DNA of 64,000 nucleotides from Corynebacterium tuberculostearicum. GTDB taxonomy: Bacteria; Actinomycetota; Actinomycetes; Mycobacteriales; Mycobacteriaceae. Position 1 is the first letter of the stretch. Each line of letters opens with the position of its first letter. Of this stretch, positions 49,572 to 58,927 are shown piece by piece. The notes below the pieces were generated by a model. That model ran no database searches. It was not told the origin of the DNA and was given only the letters and a program-made list of their open reading frames with translations. The stretch covers positions 868,001-932,000 of the forward strand of contig NZ_CP073096.1 of the NCBI RefSeq assembly GCF_030503735.1, in the 5' to 3' direction. A program made the translations under genes and the position numbers.

Positions 49572-50649
49572 TACCGCAGATGGTGCCGGAGCCGATGACG
49601 ATGTCTCCCAGCTCGTCCGGCGAAGGCAAGTACAGCACCGCCGCTTGGCCGCGCGCGACACCAGATAGGGGATCCTTAAGCTCAAGGCACATCTGATCCG
49701 CATTGCGGTCAACGTGCGCGGTGCAAGGCACCACGGAGCCGTGTGCACGCACCTGAACCTCACACTCGAAGTCCCCATCCATGCCTGGATGGAGGTACTT
49801 TAGGCGATCGGCCTGAATCAAGGTCACGGCCAAGTCCTCACGGGCACCGACGGTCACCGTGCCCGTAGAAGCATCGATATCGGTGACGTAGCGGGGGCGG
49901 CCGTCGGCAGCCGGAGCCTTGATGTCCAGGCCCTTGCGCTGGCCGATGGTGTAGTTCCACGCGCCATCGTGCTCCTTGAGCTCCGTACCCTCTTGATCCA
50001 CGATCATGCCGGGGCGCAGTCCGATGCGGGCACCCAAAAACGCCTGCGTATTGCCGTCTGGAATAAAGCAAATGTCATAAGAATCCGGCTTTTTCGCAGT
50101 GGAAAAGCCATGCGCCGCAGCCTCTTCGCGGATCTGTGGCTTGGGGGTGTCGCCGATGGGGAAAAAGCAGTGCTCCAACTCCTCGGCCGAGATGACTCCT
50201 AAAACATAAGACTGGTCCTTATTCTCGTCCAAGGAGCGGCGCATATAGCCGTCTTCGTCGATGGTGGCATAGTGGCCCGTCGCCACAGCATCGAAGCCAA
50301 GCGCCATGCCCTTTTGTAGCAGCGCGCGGAACTTGATCTTTTCGTTGCAGCGCAGGCAGGGATTGGGGGTCTCGCCACGGGCGTAGGAATCCACGAAGTC
50401 CGTAATGACCTCTTCTTTAAATTCCTCCGAAAAATCCCAGACATAAAAGGGAATGCCCAGCTTATCGCAGATGCGGCGGGCGTCGGCCGAATCCTCCAAC
50501 GAGCAGCAACCGCGGGCCTTTTCCCTGGTCTGCTGCGCGTCTTTGTGCAGCGCGAGATGAACGCCAATCACCTCGTGGCCGGCTTCTACTGCGCGGGCGG
50601 CGGCAACCGATGAGTCCACGCCGCCGGACATGGCAACCAATACTCGCAT
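49564..50649 (-). CDS. mnmA: tRNA-specific 2-thiouridylase
   Basis: 361 residues. The PP-loop is [13 protein letters not shown]; the catalytic Cys pair is in [15 protein letters not shown] and [16 protein letters not shown] and GQRKGLDI are family motifs. It thiolates U34 of Lys, Glu and Gln tRNAs using sulfur from a cysteine desulfurase, which here is plausibly the nearby iscS-type gene (54098-55213). The ATG at 50649 with GGGGAG four bases upstream is preferred over 50661. Confidence 0.95.
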   Translation of the reverse strand: MRVLVAMSGGVDSSVAAARAVEAGHEVIGVHLALHKDAQQTREKARGCCSLEDSADARRICDKLGIPFYVWDFSEEFKEEVITDFVDSYARGETPNPCLRCNEKIKFRALLQKGMALGFDAVATGHYATIDEDGYMRRSLDENKDQSYVLGVISAEELEHCFFPIGDTPKPQIREEAAAHGFSTAKKPDSYDICFIPDGNTQAFLGARIGLRPGMIVDQEGTELKEHDGAWNYTIGQRKGLDIKAPAADGRPRYVTDIDASTGTVTVGAREDLAVTLIQADRLKYLHPGMDGDFECEVQVRAHGSVVPCTAHVDRNADQMCLELKDPLSGVARGQAAVLYLPSPDELGDIVIGSGTICGTN

Positions 50650-50743
50650 TGTGCTCCCCATTTCACCTTGACTACAGGCCCGAAAGTCTACTCCCTAGCC
50701 CCAACGCGGTTTAAATCGAATCCATTCCCTAAGCTTGTGTGAC

Positions 50744-51580
50744 ATGGGCAGAAAGCGAGCTTCCACCGATCCGGGAATCACCGGCACCTACGCTATTTCT
50801 ACCGGCACAGCCGAGGTTGTGCCGGATGAGTTTCGCGACGGCGCCTATATTCTCAACGTTAATGGCGTGCCGAGCAGCCACATTGTGCTCGGTGAGCCGG
50901 AGGAGCTGGAGTTTGAGTATATGCGCTGGATTGCGGCAGCGGTAGAGCACCTCAATTCTCGGCCCGCGAATAAGCTTCGCGTGACGCACTTAGGTGGCGC
51001 GGGATGCTCCCTTCCGCGCTATTTTGCCAGCAAGCTTCCGGGCAGCCGCCACACGGTGGTCGAACTCGACGCCAAGTTGGGCGAGTTGGTGCGCGCGCTT
51101 TTCGACGTCCCCCGCTCCCCCACCGTCAAAATTCGTGCCGGCGAAGCTCGCAAAGAAACCGAGGGATTTCTACCGTCCAGCCGGGATATCATCATCCGCG
51201 ATGTCTTTGCTGGCGACAAGACACCGGCCAACCTCACCACCGTGGAGTTCTTTCAGGCTGCTAAGCAGTCGCTGGGGCCGGGTGGCCTCTACGTAGCCAA
51301 CTGCGGCGACCATTCCGATCTACAGCTGGCAAAGAGCGAGCTGGCGGGCCTCGATCGAGTATTTGACCACCTCGCCGTCATCGCGGACCCACCGATGCTC
51401 AAGGGTCGGCGCTACGGGAACATCATCCTGGTAGCCTCAGATACAGTAATGCCAGCCGAGGGCTCCGTCGAAGCCGCCCAGCTGGCAAAGGCACTCCTTG
51501 GCGGGGCCGTGCCCGTCCATTACAAAAACGAGACCTGGACCCGCGCGTTTTTCACTGGTGCTACTGCAGCACGCGATTGA
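50744..51580 (+). CDS. Spermidine-synthase-like (SAM-fold) protein
   Basis: 278 residues. A Rossmann/SAM-binding fold with VTHLGGAGCSLPRYFASKLPGSRHTVVELDAKLGEL, then RDIIIRDVFAGDKTPANLTT at the spermidine-synthase active-site Asp position. The N-terminal beta domain of true SpeE is reduced. Many actinobacteria have such proteins without polyamine activity, so the substrate is uncertain. TAAGCT lies 8 bases before ATG 50744. Its 3' end overlaps the convergent GH25 gene by 20 bases. Confidence 0.82.
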   Translation: MGRKRASTDPGITGTYAISTGTAEVVPDEFRDGAYILNVNGVPSSHIVLGEPEELEFEYMRWIAAAVEHLNSRPANKLRVTHLGGAGCSLPRYFASKLPGSRHTVVELDAKLGELVRALFDVPRSPTVKIRAGEARKETEGFLPSSRDIIIRDVFAGDKTPANLTTVEFFQAAKQSLGPGGLYVANCGDHSDLQLAKSELAGLDRVFDHLAVIADPPMLKGRRYGNIILVASDTVMPAEGSVEAAQLAKALLGGAVPVHYKNETWTRAFFTGATAARD

Positions 51581-52721
51581 GCAGCGTGGCTACTTGTCCC
51601 GCGTCAAAATCAGGAATATCGGCACCGGCCTTCTTGGCCGCATTCTTTGCTTCCGATACCTCCGACTCGGAGACATTGCCTGACTTAACGTTGTTCACGT
51701 GACCGGCGTTGTCCAGCAAGATTGCTAGGTCACTGACAGAAAAATCACCCTTGGCCATATCGCCTAGGTCCTCCACCGGGAGAGCATCCTTGTCCTGCAG
51801 GGTCTTCACGAAGCCAGCCAAGCCCTGCGCAGCTTGGGAATCAAGGCCGGACTTTTCTGCGGCGTCGGCAAGCTGCGGCAATGCAATCAGACCAGCGGCA
51901 AGCGCCAAGATCGCACCAATGAGTGGCGTGCTATCGGAGCTCAGGTCAAGGCCATCGCTCACGACCAGCTGCTCGAGCGCGCCGCCCACGTCTACGTAGT
52001 TGCCGTCGCTGAAGGACTGCAGTTGCTGCTTAGAACCATTAAACAGGTTCATGTCGACGTCGGTAGGAATGCCTGCCACCTTGCCGGAGCCAGAGCGCTG
52101 CCAGAAAGATAGCTTGTTCCAACCGCCTACGGCATCGGGCGCTTGATCCTGGTAGGCCGCGAGCCACAGTGGCATATCCGAGAACTTCTGGGAGTTATTC
52201 ATTTGCCCCATCCAGAAGTACTTGTAGGTGTAGATCATGGGCGTACGGCCGGTAAGACGCTTGAGCTCGCTAGTAAATTCTTCAATCCATTGCTCCAGCT
52301 GTGCCGCGGACTTTCCTTCCGCCACCTCGATATCAAGTGCAGGAGGCAATGTCTGATCCGGGGCTAGGGCGATCTGCGCGGCAAAATTGGCCGCCTGAGT
52401 CTTGGCGTCGCCCGCCGGACGTGCGTAGTGGTACGCACCTGTCTTGAGTCCAGCAGCTTTAGCCGCCTGAATATCCTCTACATAGTGTGGGTTTACCCAA
52501 TCACCACCCTCGGTAGCTTTCACGAATGCAAAGGACTGACCGTCGGTACGCACCTTTGACCAATCGATAGGTGTACCGCCTGGATGCTGGTGCGCTGCAA
52601 CGTCAACGCCCTTAGGTGCACCGAGGCTCACCGCCTGGGCGACGGCGGTACCACTTACGGCTAGTGCAGCCACGGTGACCACCGCAGTAATGCTCTTTCG
52701 GAGTGCCTTCTTTGATGTCAT
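51561..52721 (-). CDS. Secreted GH25 lysozyme (muramidase) with unusual C-terminal region
   Basis: 386 residues. A signal peptide (to about AQAV) precedes a GH25 barrel at ~35-235: KGVDVAAHQHPGGTPIDW (catalytic Asp), FAFVKATEGGDWVNPHY, and PALDIEVAEG with the catalytic Glu. W- and Y-rich barrel strands end with WQRSGSGKVAGIPTDVDMNLFNGS. The last ~150 residues are not a known wall-binding repeat: an Ala/Leu-rich hydrophobic segment is followed by acidic helices. TAGACT lies 7 bases before the ATG. Role: peptidoglycan cleavage in self-remodelling or competition. Confidence 0.88.
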   Translation of the reverse strand: MTSKKALRKSITAVVTVAALAVSGTAVAQAVSLGAPKGVDVAAHQHPGGTPIDWSKVRTDGQSFAFVKATEGGDWVNPHYVEDIQAAKAAGLKTGAYHYARPAGDAKTQAANFAAQIALAPDQTLPPALDIEVAEGKSAAQLEQWIEEFTSELKRLTGRTPMIYTYKYFWMGQMNNSQKFSDMPLWLAAYQDQAPDAVGGWNKLSFWQRSGSGKVAGIPTDVDMNLFNGSKQQLQSFSDGNYVDVGGALEQLVVSDGLDLSSDSTPLIGAILALAAGLIALPQLADAAEKSGLDSQAAQGLAGFVKTLQDKDALPVEDLGDMAKGDFSVSDLAILLDNAGHVNNVKSGNVSESEVSEAKNAAKKAGADIPDFDAGQVATLLNRVLQ

Positions 52722-52931
52722 GCGCGTGAGTCTAGCAACGTCTTCACTTCAGTCACATATTTAACACGCGGCCCTGCCAACCAATTTTGTCGCTTTTGTT
52801 TCTAATTTAGTGCGAATGTCGCCTTTTAGAACACATTTTTGCCCCTCTTCTATTGCGGATGGTCAATTGGCCACTTAGGATTGGAGACATGCAAAGACAC
52901 GCACATGTTCTAATAATGGGGGAAATTAGAC
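52722..52931. other. Intergenic region between divergent GH25 and HNH genes
   Basis: About 210 A/T-richer bases. TAGACT for the GH25 gene lies at its left end. For the HNH gene a TAATAAT precedes a strong GGGGGAAA Shine-Dalgarno. No gene or structured RNA recognised. Confidence 0.45.
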
Positions 52932-54101
52932 GTGGATGCTTATTACGTAGTTAATGACCCCAAAGATCCCATAGCAGTTAGAGCGACCGAAAATAGAAAA
53001 CAAGATTACCTATTTTGGAACGAGGTTAAGCCAGGCCTAAAAGATGATTTCGATATTTCCTGCCACGCACTCGCCACCCGCACGGGATTGAGCGAGCGGC
53101 GCACGCGAGACATAACCATGGCGCTATACCGGCTGGCTGAGTTGCCCCTTACGATGGCGCTGCAAGAAACCTATTATTTCCTGGATTTCTCTCGCCTTAT
53201 TACTATCGACGCCGTACTTAGCAAGCTCGGTGACATCCCTACCGAAACTCTCGAGCGGATAGATCAAGAGCTGGCACGTTACCTGACTCCCACAAGGCCC
53301 GGACAGGTACTGCCTTCGAATACGAATTTGCGCCGAAAGCTCAATGGCCTCATCGCTGTTGAAAACCCGAATGCCGAAGAAGCCGAGGAGTCTGACGCGC
53401 GGAGCGACGACTATTTCACCTACCCCAGCTTTGGCGGCAAGGCCGGGCTAGCAGTGGAATTCGATGAAGCTACATTGATAGCTATCGATGAACACGTCTG
53501 TAAGGCCGCCCAAAAACATAACCTCTCCAAGGCAGAGGCGCTGGCCAAACTGATTCTGGGCGAGATTGAATCGCGGGCTAAGGTGGTTTTACACATGTAC
53601 CGTGCTCACGATCTGGAAGCTGCACCCGCGTTTATCCGAGGATTCGGATGGATAAGCCCAGACACCGCAGACAATCTGCGCCCCACCCAGACGCGGAACA
53701 TGGATTCGGCCAAAGAAATGGAGAGCGAAAGCTACGTCACTCCCCCGCTCATTGGAGCCTTCGTGGAAGGCCGCGATGGTGTGTGCCGCTGGCCGGGCTG
53801 CAACCGCCCCGCAGAAACCTGCCAGAAGGACCATCGCATTGACCATTCCAAGGGAGGGAAAACGGCGGCTAGCAATTTGGCATCGTTATGCCAGCATCAC
53901 CACAACATCAAGACCGACGGTGGAGCCTTCTACATAATGGACCCGCACACCGGAGACATTGTGTGGCTCTTTGACGATGGTCGCTGGGAATATGACGAGC
54001 CACAAGGACCGCTAGCGCGCAAGAACAAGAACTGGGCGCTTACGGTCGGCCAAGCTATCGCCGCCCGGAGGGCAGCGGCTAAGGAAAGGAGTGATAGCTA
54101 G
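52932..54101 (+). CDS. HNH endonuclease-domain protein (13E12/DUF222-like)
   Basis: 389 residues. The N-terminal ~270 residues are a helical domain of the kind found in actinobacterial HNH (13E12-repeat) proteins. The HNH motif near residue 290 is complete: CRWPGCN...CQKDHRIDHSKGGKT...LCQHHHNIKTDGG, with Cys pairs for a structural zinc. The GTG start has GGGGGAAA eight bases before it. Such genes are often multicopy in corynebacteria and mycobacteria; function is unknown, and mobility or defence is only a guess. Its stop overlaps the iscS-type stop. Confidence 0.87.
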   Translation: MDAYYVVNDPKDPIAVRATENRKQDYLFWNEVKPGLKDDFDISCHALATRTGLSERRTRDITMALYRLAELPLTMALQETYYFLDFSRLITIDAVLSKLGDIPTETLERIDQELARYLTPTRPGQVLPSNTNLRRKLNGLIAVENPNAEEAEESDARSDDYFTYPSFGGKAGLAVEFDEATLIAIDEHVCKAAQKHNLSKAEALAKLILGEIESRAKVVLHMYRAHDLEAAPAFIRGFGWISPDTADNLRPTQTRNMDSAKEMESESYVTPPLIGAFVEGRDGVCRWPGCNRPAETCQKDHRIDHSKGGKTAASNLASLCQHHHNIKTDGGAFYIMDPHTGDIVWLFDDGRWEYDEPQGPLARKNKNWALTVGQAIAARRAAAKERSDS

Positions 54102-55213
54102 ACGGAACGGGCTCGTGAAATTACCTCAGGAAGATGAGCCAACACGTAGTCGACGTCTTCTTCCGAAGTAAGCCGGCCGAGAGTAAAGCGCAGGGAGCCA
54201 ATACCTTCAGCTTCGCTAACTCCCATTGCCTCGAGGACGTGAGACATACGGTTTACGCCTGCGCTACAAGCGCTGCCGGTGGAGGCTTCGATCTGCAGGG
54301 AATCCAGCAGCATGATGAGGCTATCTCCATCAGCACCGGGGAAAGAGACGTGCAGGTGGGAAGGCAGGCACGGCTCGGCGGAATTGACCACCGCGTTATC
54401 GATGGTGGCAAGGATTCCGTCACGCAGCTTTTTGCGGAGCGCAGAAACTCGCTCACTCTGAGTAGAAATTTCCGCGACGGATTCTTCCAACGCCGCAGCT
54501 AGACCGGAAGCGCTAGCTACGTCGACGGTTCCCGGGCGGATTCCGCGCTCCTGCCCGCCACCGTAGGCGATCGGCTGGGGTGCAGGGCTGCGCTTGGTCA
54601 ATAGCAGACCGATGCCGCGAGGGCCGCCGAACTTATGGGCACTGGCGGCGAGGCTGGTGATCCCTAGTTCGGAAAAGTTAACGGGGACCTTGCCCACGGC
54701 CTGCACCGCATCAACGTGCACGGGGGTGCCGGCCGCATTCGCACGTGTAGCTATCTCTTCGATGGGCTGGATGGTGCCGGTTTCGTTATTGGCCCACATG
54801 CACGTGGCGACGTCGGCAAGCGTGTCTAGAGCCGACAAGTCTGCGATGTGCCCAGAACGATCGACGGGAAGCAAGTCGACGGCCGCTCCGGATTTTTGCA
54901 GTTTAGCCACGGTATCGCGCACGGCGGGATGCTCAATATCGGTAGAAACGATGCAGTTCGTAGTTCCAGCCGCGTAGAGCCCCTGGATGGCGATATTGTC
55001 CGCTTCGGTACCCGAGGAAGTGAAGATGACCTCGATTGGCTCGCAGCCAAGGAGGGAGGCCACTTTTTCGCGGGCGTCATCGAGCACAGACCGAGCCTTT
55101 CGGCCGGAACCGTACTGGGCACCGGAATTAAGGGAGCCAGCTGCCGCCACCCAAGCATCAATCGCGCTCTGGCGCATCGGCTGGGTAGCGGCGTAATCGA
55201 AGTAGTACGGCAT
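54098..55213 (-). CDS. Cysteine desulfurase (IscS/NifS type)
   Basis: 371 residues. PLP Lys in SLAASAHKFGGPRGIGLLLTKR; catalytic Cys on the mobile loop in STGSACSAGVNRMSHVL. It supplies sulfur for tRNA thiolation or Fe-S clusters. Orthologous position in Mtb is Rv3025c next to mnmA. It is the last gene of the operon with etfB and etfA (1-base overlap with etfA). Confidence 0.94.
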   Translation of the reverse strand: MPYYFDYAATQPMRQSAIDAWVAAAGSLNSGAQYGSGRKARSVLDDAREKVASLLGCEPIEVIFTSSGTEADNIAIQGLYAAGTTNCIVSTDIEHPAVRDTVAKLQKSGAAVDLLPVDRSGHIADLSALDTLADVATCMWANNETGTIQPIEEIATRANAAGTPVHVDAVQAVGKVPVNFSELGITSLAASAHKFGGPRGIGLLLTKRSPAPQPIAYGGGQERGIRPGTVDVASASGLAAALEESVAEISTQSERVSALRKKLRDGILATIDNAVVNSAEPCLPSHLHVSFPGADGDSLIMLLDSLQIEASTGSACSAGVNRMSHVLEAMGVSEAEGIGSLRFTLGRLTSEEDVDYVLAHLPEVISRARSV

Positions 55214-56154
55214 TACTGGCGTGCCTTCAGTTCCTCGGTGAGAGCTGGAGCGATTTCATGCAGGTCGCCCACGACGCCAAGGTCAGCGATCTGGAAGAAC
55301 GGCTCATCTTGATCCTGGTTGACCACCACAATGGTGCCGGAGGTCTGCATGCCAGAGGTGTGCTGGATAGCGCCGGAGATGCCCAAACCGATATAGAGAT
55401 CCGGCGAGACGGTAACACCGGTCTGGCCGATCTGATAGGCGGCGTCGTAAAAGCCTTCATCTACCGCGTCGCGAGTGGCGCCGACAGCAGCGCCGAGAGC
55501 ATCAGCAAGCGGCTCGACTACGGTGCTGAATTCGTTGCCCACGCCACGGCCGCCGGCGACGACCGCCTTGGCCTCGGTAATTTCCGGTCGTGCGGACTTC
55601 TGGGCCGGGGTGAAGGAGGTTACCTTAACGTCTATTCCCGTAGCGGCCGGCAGTGGCATGGGCGCCGGCTGCGCCTCTACCTGCTGTGGTGCGGTCTCAA
55701 CCGCGCCTGGGCGGAGGGTGTAAATCGGGCACTGTCCAGCGGCGGTAGAGGTGGTCTCATAGGAACCACCAAAAATGGTCATCTGGGCAGAGCCATCGGC
55801 AGCAATGGCATCGACGTTGACGAGCGCTCCAGAAGCGAGGCGAGCTGCAAGGCGGCCGGCAATTTCATTATTCGCCGGAGTTGCAGCCAACACGATGGGC
55901 GCGGGGTTAGCTGCGCCGAGGGCATGCAGGGCATCAACTTCTGGGGTAAGGAAACGCTGATCATAATCCTCGGCCGTTGCCTGAACCACCTGCGCGGCAC
56001 CGAGGGCGGCAAGGTCAGCATCGAACTTATCGGCCTGCTTGCCGACGACCACTGCGGACACCGTACCCAATTCCCGCGCAGCTGTAATCAACTCGCCGGT
56101 AACGGGAAGGACCTTATCCGCATCGTGCTCAACTAGTACGTAAACGTGAGACAT
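55213..56154 (-). CDS. etfA: Electron transfer flavoprotein alpha subunit
   Basis: 313 residues. The C-terminal FAD-binding half has VVAGGRGVGNEFSTVVEPLADALGAAVGATRDAVDEG and QIGQTGVTVSPDLYIGLGISGAIQHTSGMQ, the classical ETF-alpha signature. It forms a heterodimer with EtfB, 8 bases upstream, shuttling electrons from acyl-CoA dehydrogenases. Overlaps the desulfurase start. Confidence 0.95.
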   Translation of the reverse strand: MSHVYVLVEHDADKVLPVTGELITAARELGTVSAVVVGKQADKFDADLAALGAAQVVQATAEDYDQRFLTPEVDALHALGAANPAPIVLAATPANNEIAGRLAARLASGALVNVDAIAADGSAQMTIFGGSYETTSTAAGQCPIYTLRPGAVETAPQQVEAQPAPMPLPAATGIDVKVTSFTPAQKSARPEITEAKAVVAGGRGVGNEFSTVVEPLADALGAAVGATRDAVDEGFYDAAYQIGQTGVTVSPDLYIGLGISGAIQHTSGMQTSGTIVVVNQDQDEPFFQIADLGVVGDLHEIAPALTEELKARQ

Positions 56155-56162
56155 ATCTACTC

Positions 56163-56945
56163 CTAAATCAAGTTCTTTGCGGACAGGAAGTCAGCGATCT
56201 TCTTCGCTGCGTCTTGTGGGTTGGGCTCAGAGATAACCTCGCCGGCGGTACGCGGTGGGCGCTTCTCAGCGGCCGTAACGGCGGTAGTAGGCGCGATTGC
56301 TTCGATACCCAGCTCAGCCAGCGAGAAAGTTGTAATTTCCGCCTTCTTGGCAGCCATTAGGCCCTTGAAATTGGGGAAGCGGGGCTTGTCGCTCTTATCG
56401 GTCACGGAGACAATCGCCGGCAGCGGCGCCTCTAGTTCCCAAGTGCCGCGGGCATCATCGCGGATGCCCTGCACGGTGCCGTCAGCTAGCTCTACCTTGT
56501 GTAGGGCGGTAAGGGCTGGCAGCTGGCGGTATTCGGCGAGCAGTCCGGTAAGGAGGCCGGTGGAGGCATCAGAAGCTTCAGTGCCTGCGGTGATCAGCTG
56601 GACGTCGTCAAGCTTGTTCAGCGCAGCATTAAGAGTCCATGCGGTCGACAGTGCGTCCGCGCCGGCCAGCGAGTCATCGGAGACGAGCACCGCATCATCG
56701 GCGCCCATGGCCAGTGCCTTGCGCAGAGCCTCGTCCGCCTGGGCCGGACCCATAGTCAGCGCTACCACCTTGAACCCTGCATCAGGATTATCGCCGCGCA
56801 GGCGCAGGGCTTGTTCCACGGAGAATTCATTAACTTCATCAATGACGTTATCCACGGAGGTGCGATCCAGGGTGTGGTCATCTTCCAAGGTCTTGGTAGA
56901 CCACGTATCCGGCACGTGTTTGACCAGAGCCACGATAGTTGGCAT
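56163..56945 (-). CDS. etfB: Electron transfer flavoprotein beta subunit
   Basis: 260 residues. IVALVKHVPDTWSTK at the N-terminus, NEFSVEQALRLR and ALAMGADDAVLVSDD mark the AMP/FAD site; the C-terminal recognition loop ends in a long helix. AAAGGTGAG lies upstream of the ATG. Heterodimer partner of EtfA. Confidence 0.95.
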   Translation of the reverse strand: MPTIVALVKHVPDTWSTKTLEDDHTLDRTSVDNVIDEVNEFSVEQALRLRGDNPDAGFKVVALTMGPAQADEALRKALAMGADDAVLVSDDSLAGADALSTAWTLNAALNKLDDVQLITAGTEASDASTGLLTGLLAEYRQLPALTALHKVELADGTVQGIRDDARGTWELEAPLPAIVSVTDKSDKPRFPNFKGLMAAKKAEITTFSLAELGIEAIAPTTAVTAAEKRPPRTAGEVISEPNPQDAAKKIADFLSAKNLI

Positions 56946-56969
56946 TGGGCACTCACCTTTCCGATATAT

Positions 56970-58103
56970 TTATGTTGCGTAATTATCCTCGGACGATGAT
57001 ACTCGGGGTTGACAGAGCAAGGCGATTCTCTGTGAGCCAATTCGCGTAATGATTACTGCAAAAGGCTTCTTTCCTTTCAGCTTCATCTTCTTGCGTAGCT
57101 GGTCAGGGTCCACTTCTACCCCGCGCACAAGGATTTCCAGACTCCCCGCGTCATAGGATTTAAGTACGGATTTTAATTTCTTTAGGGGTACTTTTTCTAT
57201 GAATGGAAATCCCGAAGTTCCCTCCGGAATCCTCTCCCCTGTTAGGTACGCGATGCGCGGATCGATTTGGTGCAGCCCTTCCCTAGCCGCGTAGTGCTGA
57301 ACTAGGCCAGCACGAACGACGGCGCCGTCCGGATCAATCAGGTAGCTGCCAATATCGCCGGCCTCTGGCAGGTTTGTTTCTTGGTCATCGAGGACATCTA
57401 TCTGTTCGCCACGAATCATTACCGCCTTGCGCCCCGTACCAAGTCCAGGGGTATACAGGCAGGATTCCTTTACTCCCCCATCGACGCTCGCGACGGTAAC
57501 GAGACCATCCCATTCGCTGAAATCAAGACCGGGCGCGCACTTAATGGCCAGCTCCTTGCCGCGATGCTTATCGACGACCTCCGGAAGCGGCGGCACCAAA
57601 TCTTCCGGCCGCGTGATCCTTTTCCCACCGGCGCGGCGGGCTGGATCTGCAAGGAGGACATCGGCAGTCGTAGTCGTGGTGAGCGCATCCGCGCGGAATA
57701 TGTTGGCCGAAGAGAGGTTATACCTAGCCATCCTCACGCGCGACTCATCCAGATCCGAGCCGAAATAGTCAAGCGGGCAATTATAGCCTTCCGTGCCGAT
57801 GGAACAGGTGAGATCATGAACGGTACGAACTCCCTGTTCCGCAAGGAAGCTCATGCGATACGCAGCAACGCCGGTGGGAGTGGCTTGCTGGGCGGAGTCA
57901 GCATCCATCAGCCAATTGCGCGGAAGCTTGCCTGAATTACGCGCAGTCACCAACTCCATAACTGCGCGGCCAAAGTCGCCGAACTTTTCTTTGAGGACCT
58001 CGGCATCTTTGAGCCGAGAGGCCTTGGTCAGTGTGAGATCGAGGCTAGTTATTTCCTCATGGTGGTCCATCAGGAAGCTGACTTCTGCGGGGGTATAACT
58101 CAT
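56970..58103 (-). CDS. Class I methyltransferase with THUMP-like C-terminal domain
   Basis: 377 residues. A SAM-binding core (VHDLTCSIGTEGYNC; DYFGSDLDESRVRMARYN; VLLADPARRAGGKRITRPEDLVPPLP) is followed by a C-terminal THUMP-like domain (EILVRGVEVDPDQLRKKMKLKGKKPFAVIITRIG). A tRNA or rRNA target is likely from the THUMP-like fold, but which one is unknown. It overlaps the NUDIX gene by 4 bases in a six-gene operon. Confidence 0.85.
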   Translation of the reverse strand: MSYTPAEVSFLMDHHEEITSLDLTLTKASRLKDAEVLKEKFGDFGRAVMELVTARNSGKLPRNWLMDADSAQQATPTGVAAYRMSFLAEQGVRTVHDLTCSIGTEGYNCPLDYFGSDLDESRVRMARYNLSSANIFRADALTTTTTADVLLADPARRAGGKRITRPEDLVPPLPEVVDKHRGKELAIKCAPGLDFSEWDGLVTVASVDGGVKESCLYTPGLGTGRKAVMIRGEQIDVLDDQETNLPEAGDIGSYLIDPDGAVVRAGLVQHYAAREGLHQIDPRIAYLTGERIPEGTSGFPFIEKVPLKKLKSVLKSYDAGSLEILVRGVEVDPDQLRKKMKLKGKKPFAVIITRIGSQRIALLCQPRVSSSEDNYAT

Positions 58104-58927
58104 ATGCGGTCTAAAGGGGTGGTGGAAAAGAATTCGCGGTACCGGGAATCCTCGCGGGGATCCCCAATGACGGGGCGCAGATCAGAATAGGACGCATCAT
58201 CTAAGACTTCTTGGACCGAGGAGTATTTGCTCAACCTTTGCATTTGCGCCCACGTAGGAATGACTAGGCGCACCAGCCCGGCGCGCCAGCCATCCAGGAT
58301 GAGCTGCGGGGAGAACCATCCGGCATCATCAGCTTCATCGGTATCCCCGTCTGGTTCTTGGCCGGAGGGCAACACCCCAACGAAGAAGAAGGTATCGAAC
58401 CAGTGGCTCTTGCCTTTTCCTACCCAGCGCGCCCAGGGAAGGAGCATATCGGCGTCGACCCGCATGCCGTTATTGCTGAGGAATTCGGTAAAGGAAATGG
58501 TGTGGTTTTCCAGAAGCTTTCGCTCCTTGTGATAGCGCCGCGCATTAGAAACAATGCCGTCTTCGCGTATGGCAAAAAGGGTGCCGGCTTCTTCGAAGAG
58601 TTCGCGCGCAGCAGCAAAGACAAGGGCATGGGCCTTGTACTTTGTCACCCCCATTCGCCGGGCCATCGCAACGACTGATTTACCGGCCCACAGCTCGCCC
58701 GAGTCCCAAGATCGAGGTGGAAAGTCGCGCGGATCTACTCCCCCTCCGGGAAACACCGAATGCCCCGGGTAGTTATGCATAGTGTGGACCCGTTCTTGGA
58801 CCCATACCTCAAGACCGTCAGCGCCATCCCGCAACAGCAGGACCGTTGCCGCCAAGCGCCCACCATTAAAGCCGGTGGTATCGCTGGCGTCGATGGCATC
58901 TAGACGGTCATGAATAGGATTGGTCAT
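58100..58927 (-). CDS. NUDIX hydrolase with a large insertion in the NUDIX box
   Basis: 275 residues. The front of the box (SVFPGGGVDPRDF) and its catalytic half (AARELFEEAGTLFA) are separated by about 35 residues (including SWDSGELWAGKSVVAMARRMG), the NUDT19/NUDT8-like layout. It probably hydrolyses a CoA- or nucleotide-linked diphosphate. Overlaps both neighbours in the etf operon by 4 bases. Confidence 0.86.
   Translation of the reverse strand: MTNPIHDRLDAIDASDTTGFNGGRLAATVLLLRDGADGLEVWVQERVHTMHNYPGHSVFPGGGVDPRDFPPRSWDSGELWAGKSVVAMARRMGVTKYKAHALVFAAARELFEEAGTLFAIREDGIVSNARRYHKERKLLENHTISFTEFLSNNGMRVDADMLLPWARWVGKGKSHWFDTFFFVGVLPSGQEPDGDTDEADDAGWFSPQLILDGWRAGLVRLVIPTWAQMQRLSKYSSVQEVLDDASYSDLRPVIGDPREDSRYREFFSTTPLDRI

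Noticed and set aside
55258..56982. Two long plus-strand ORFs opposite etfA and etfB
   Set aside because: Both lie wholly within antisense of well-supported genes and resemble nothing.
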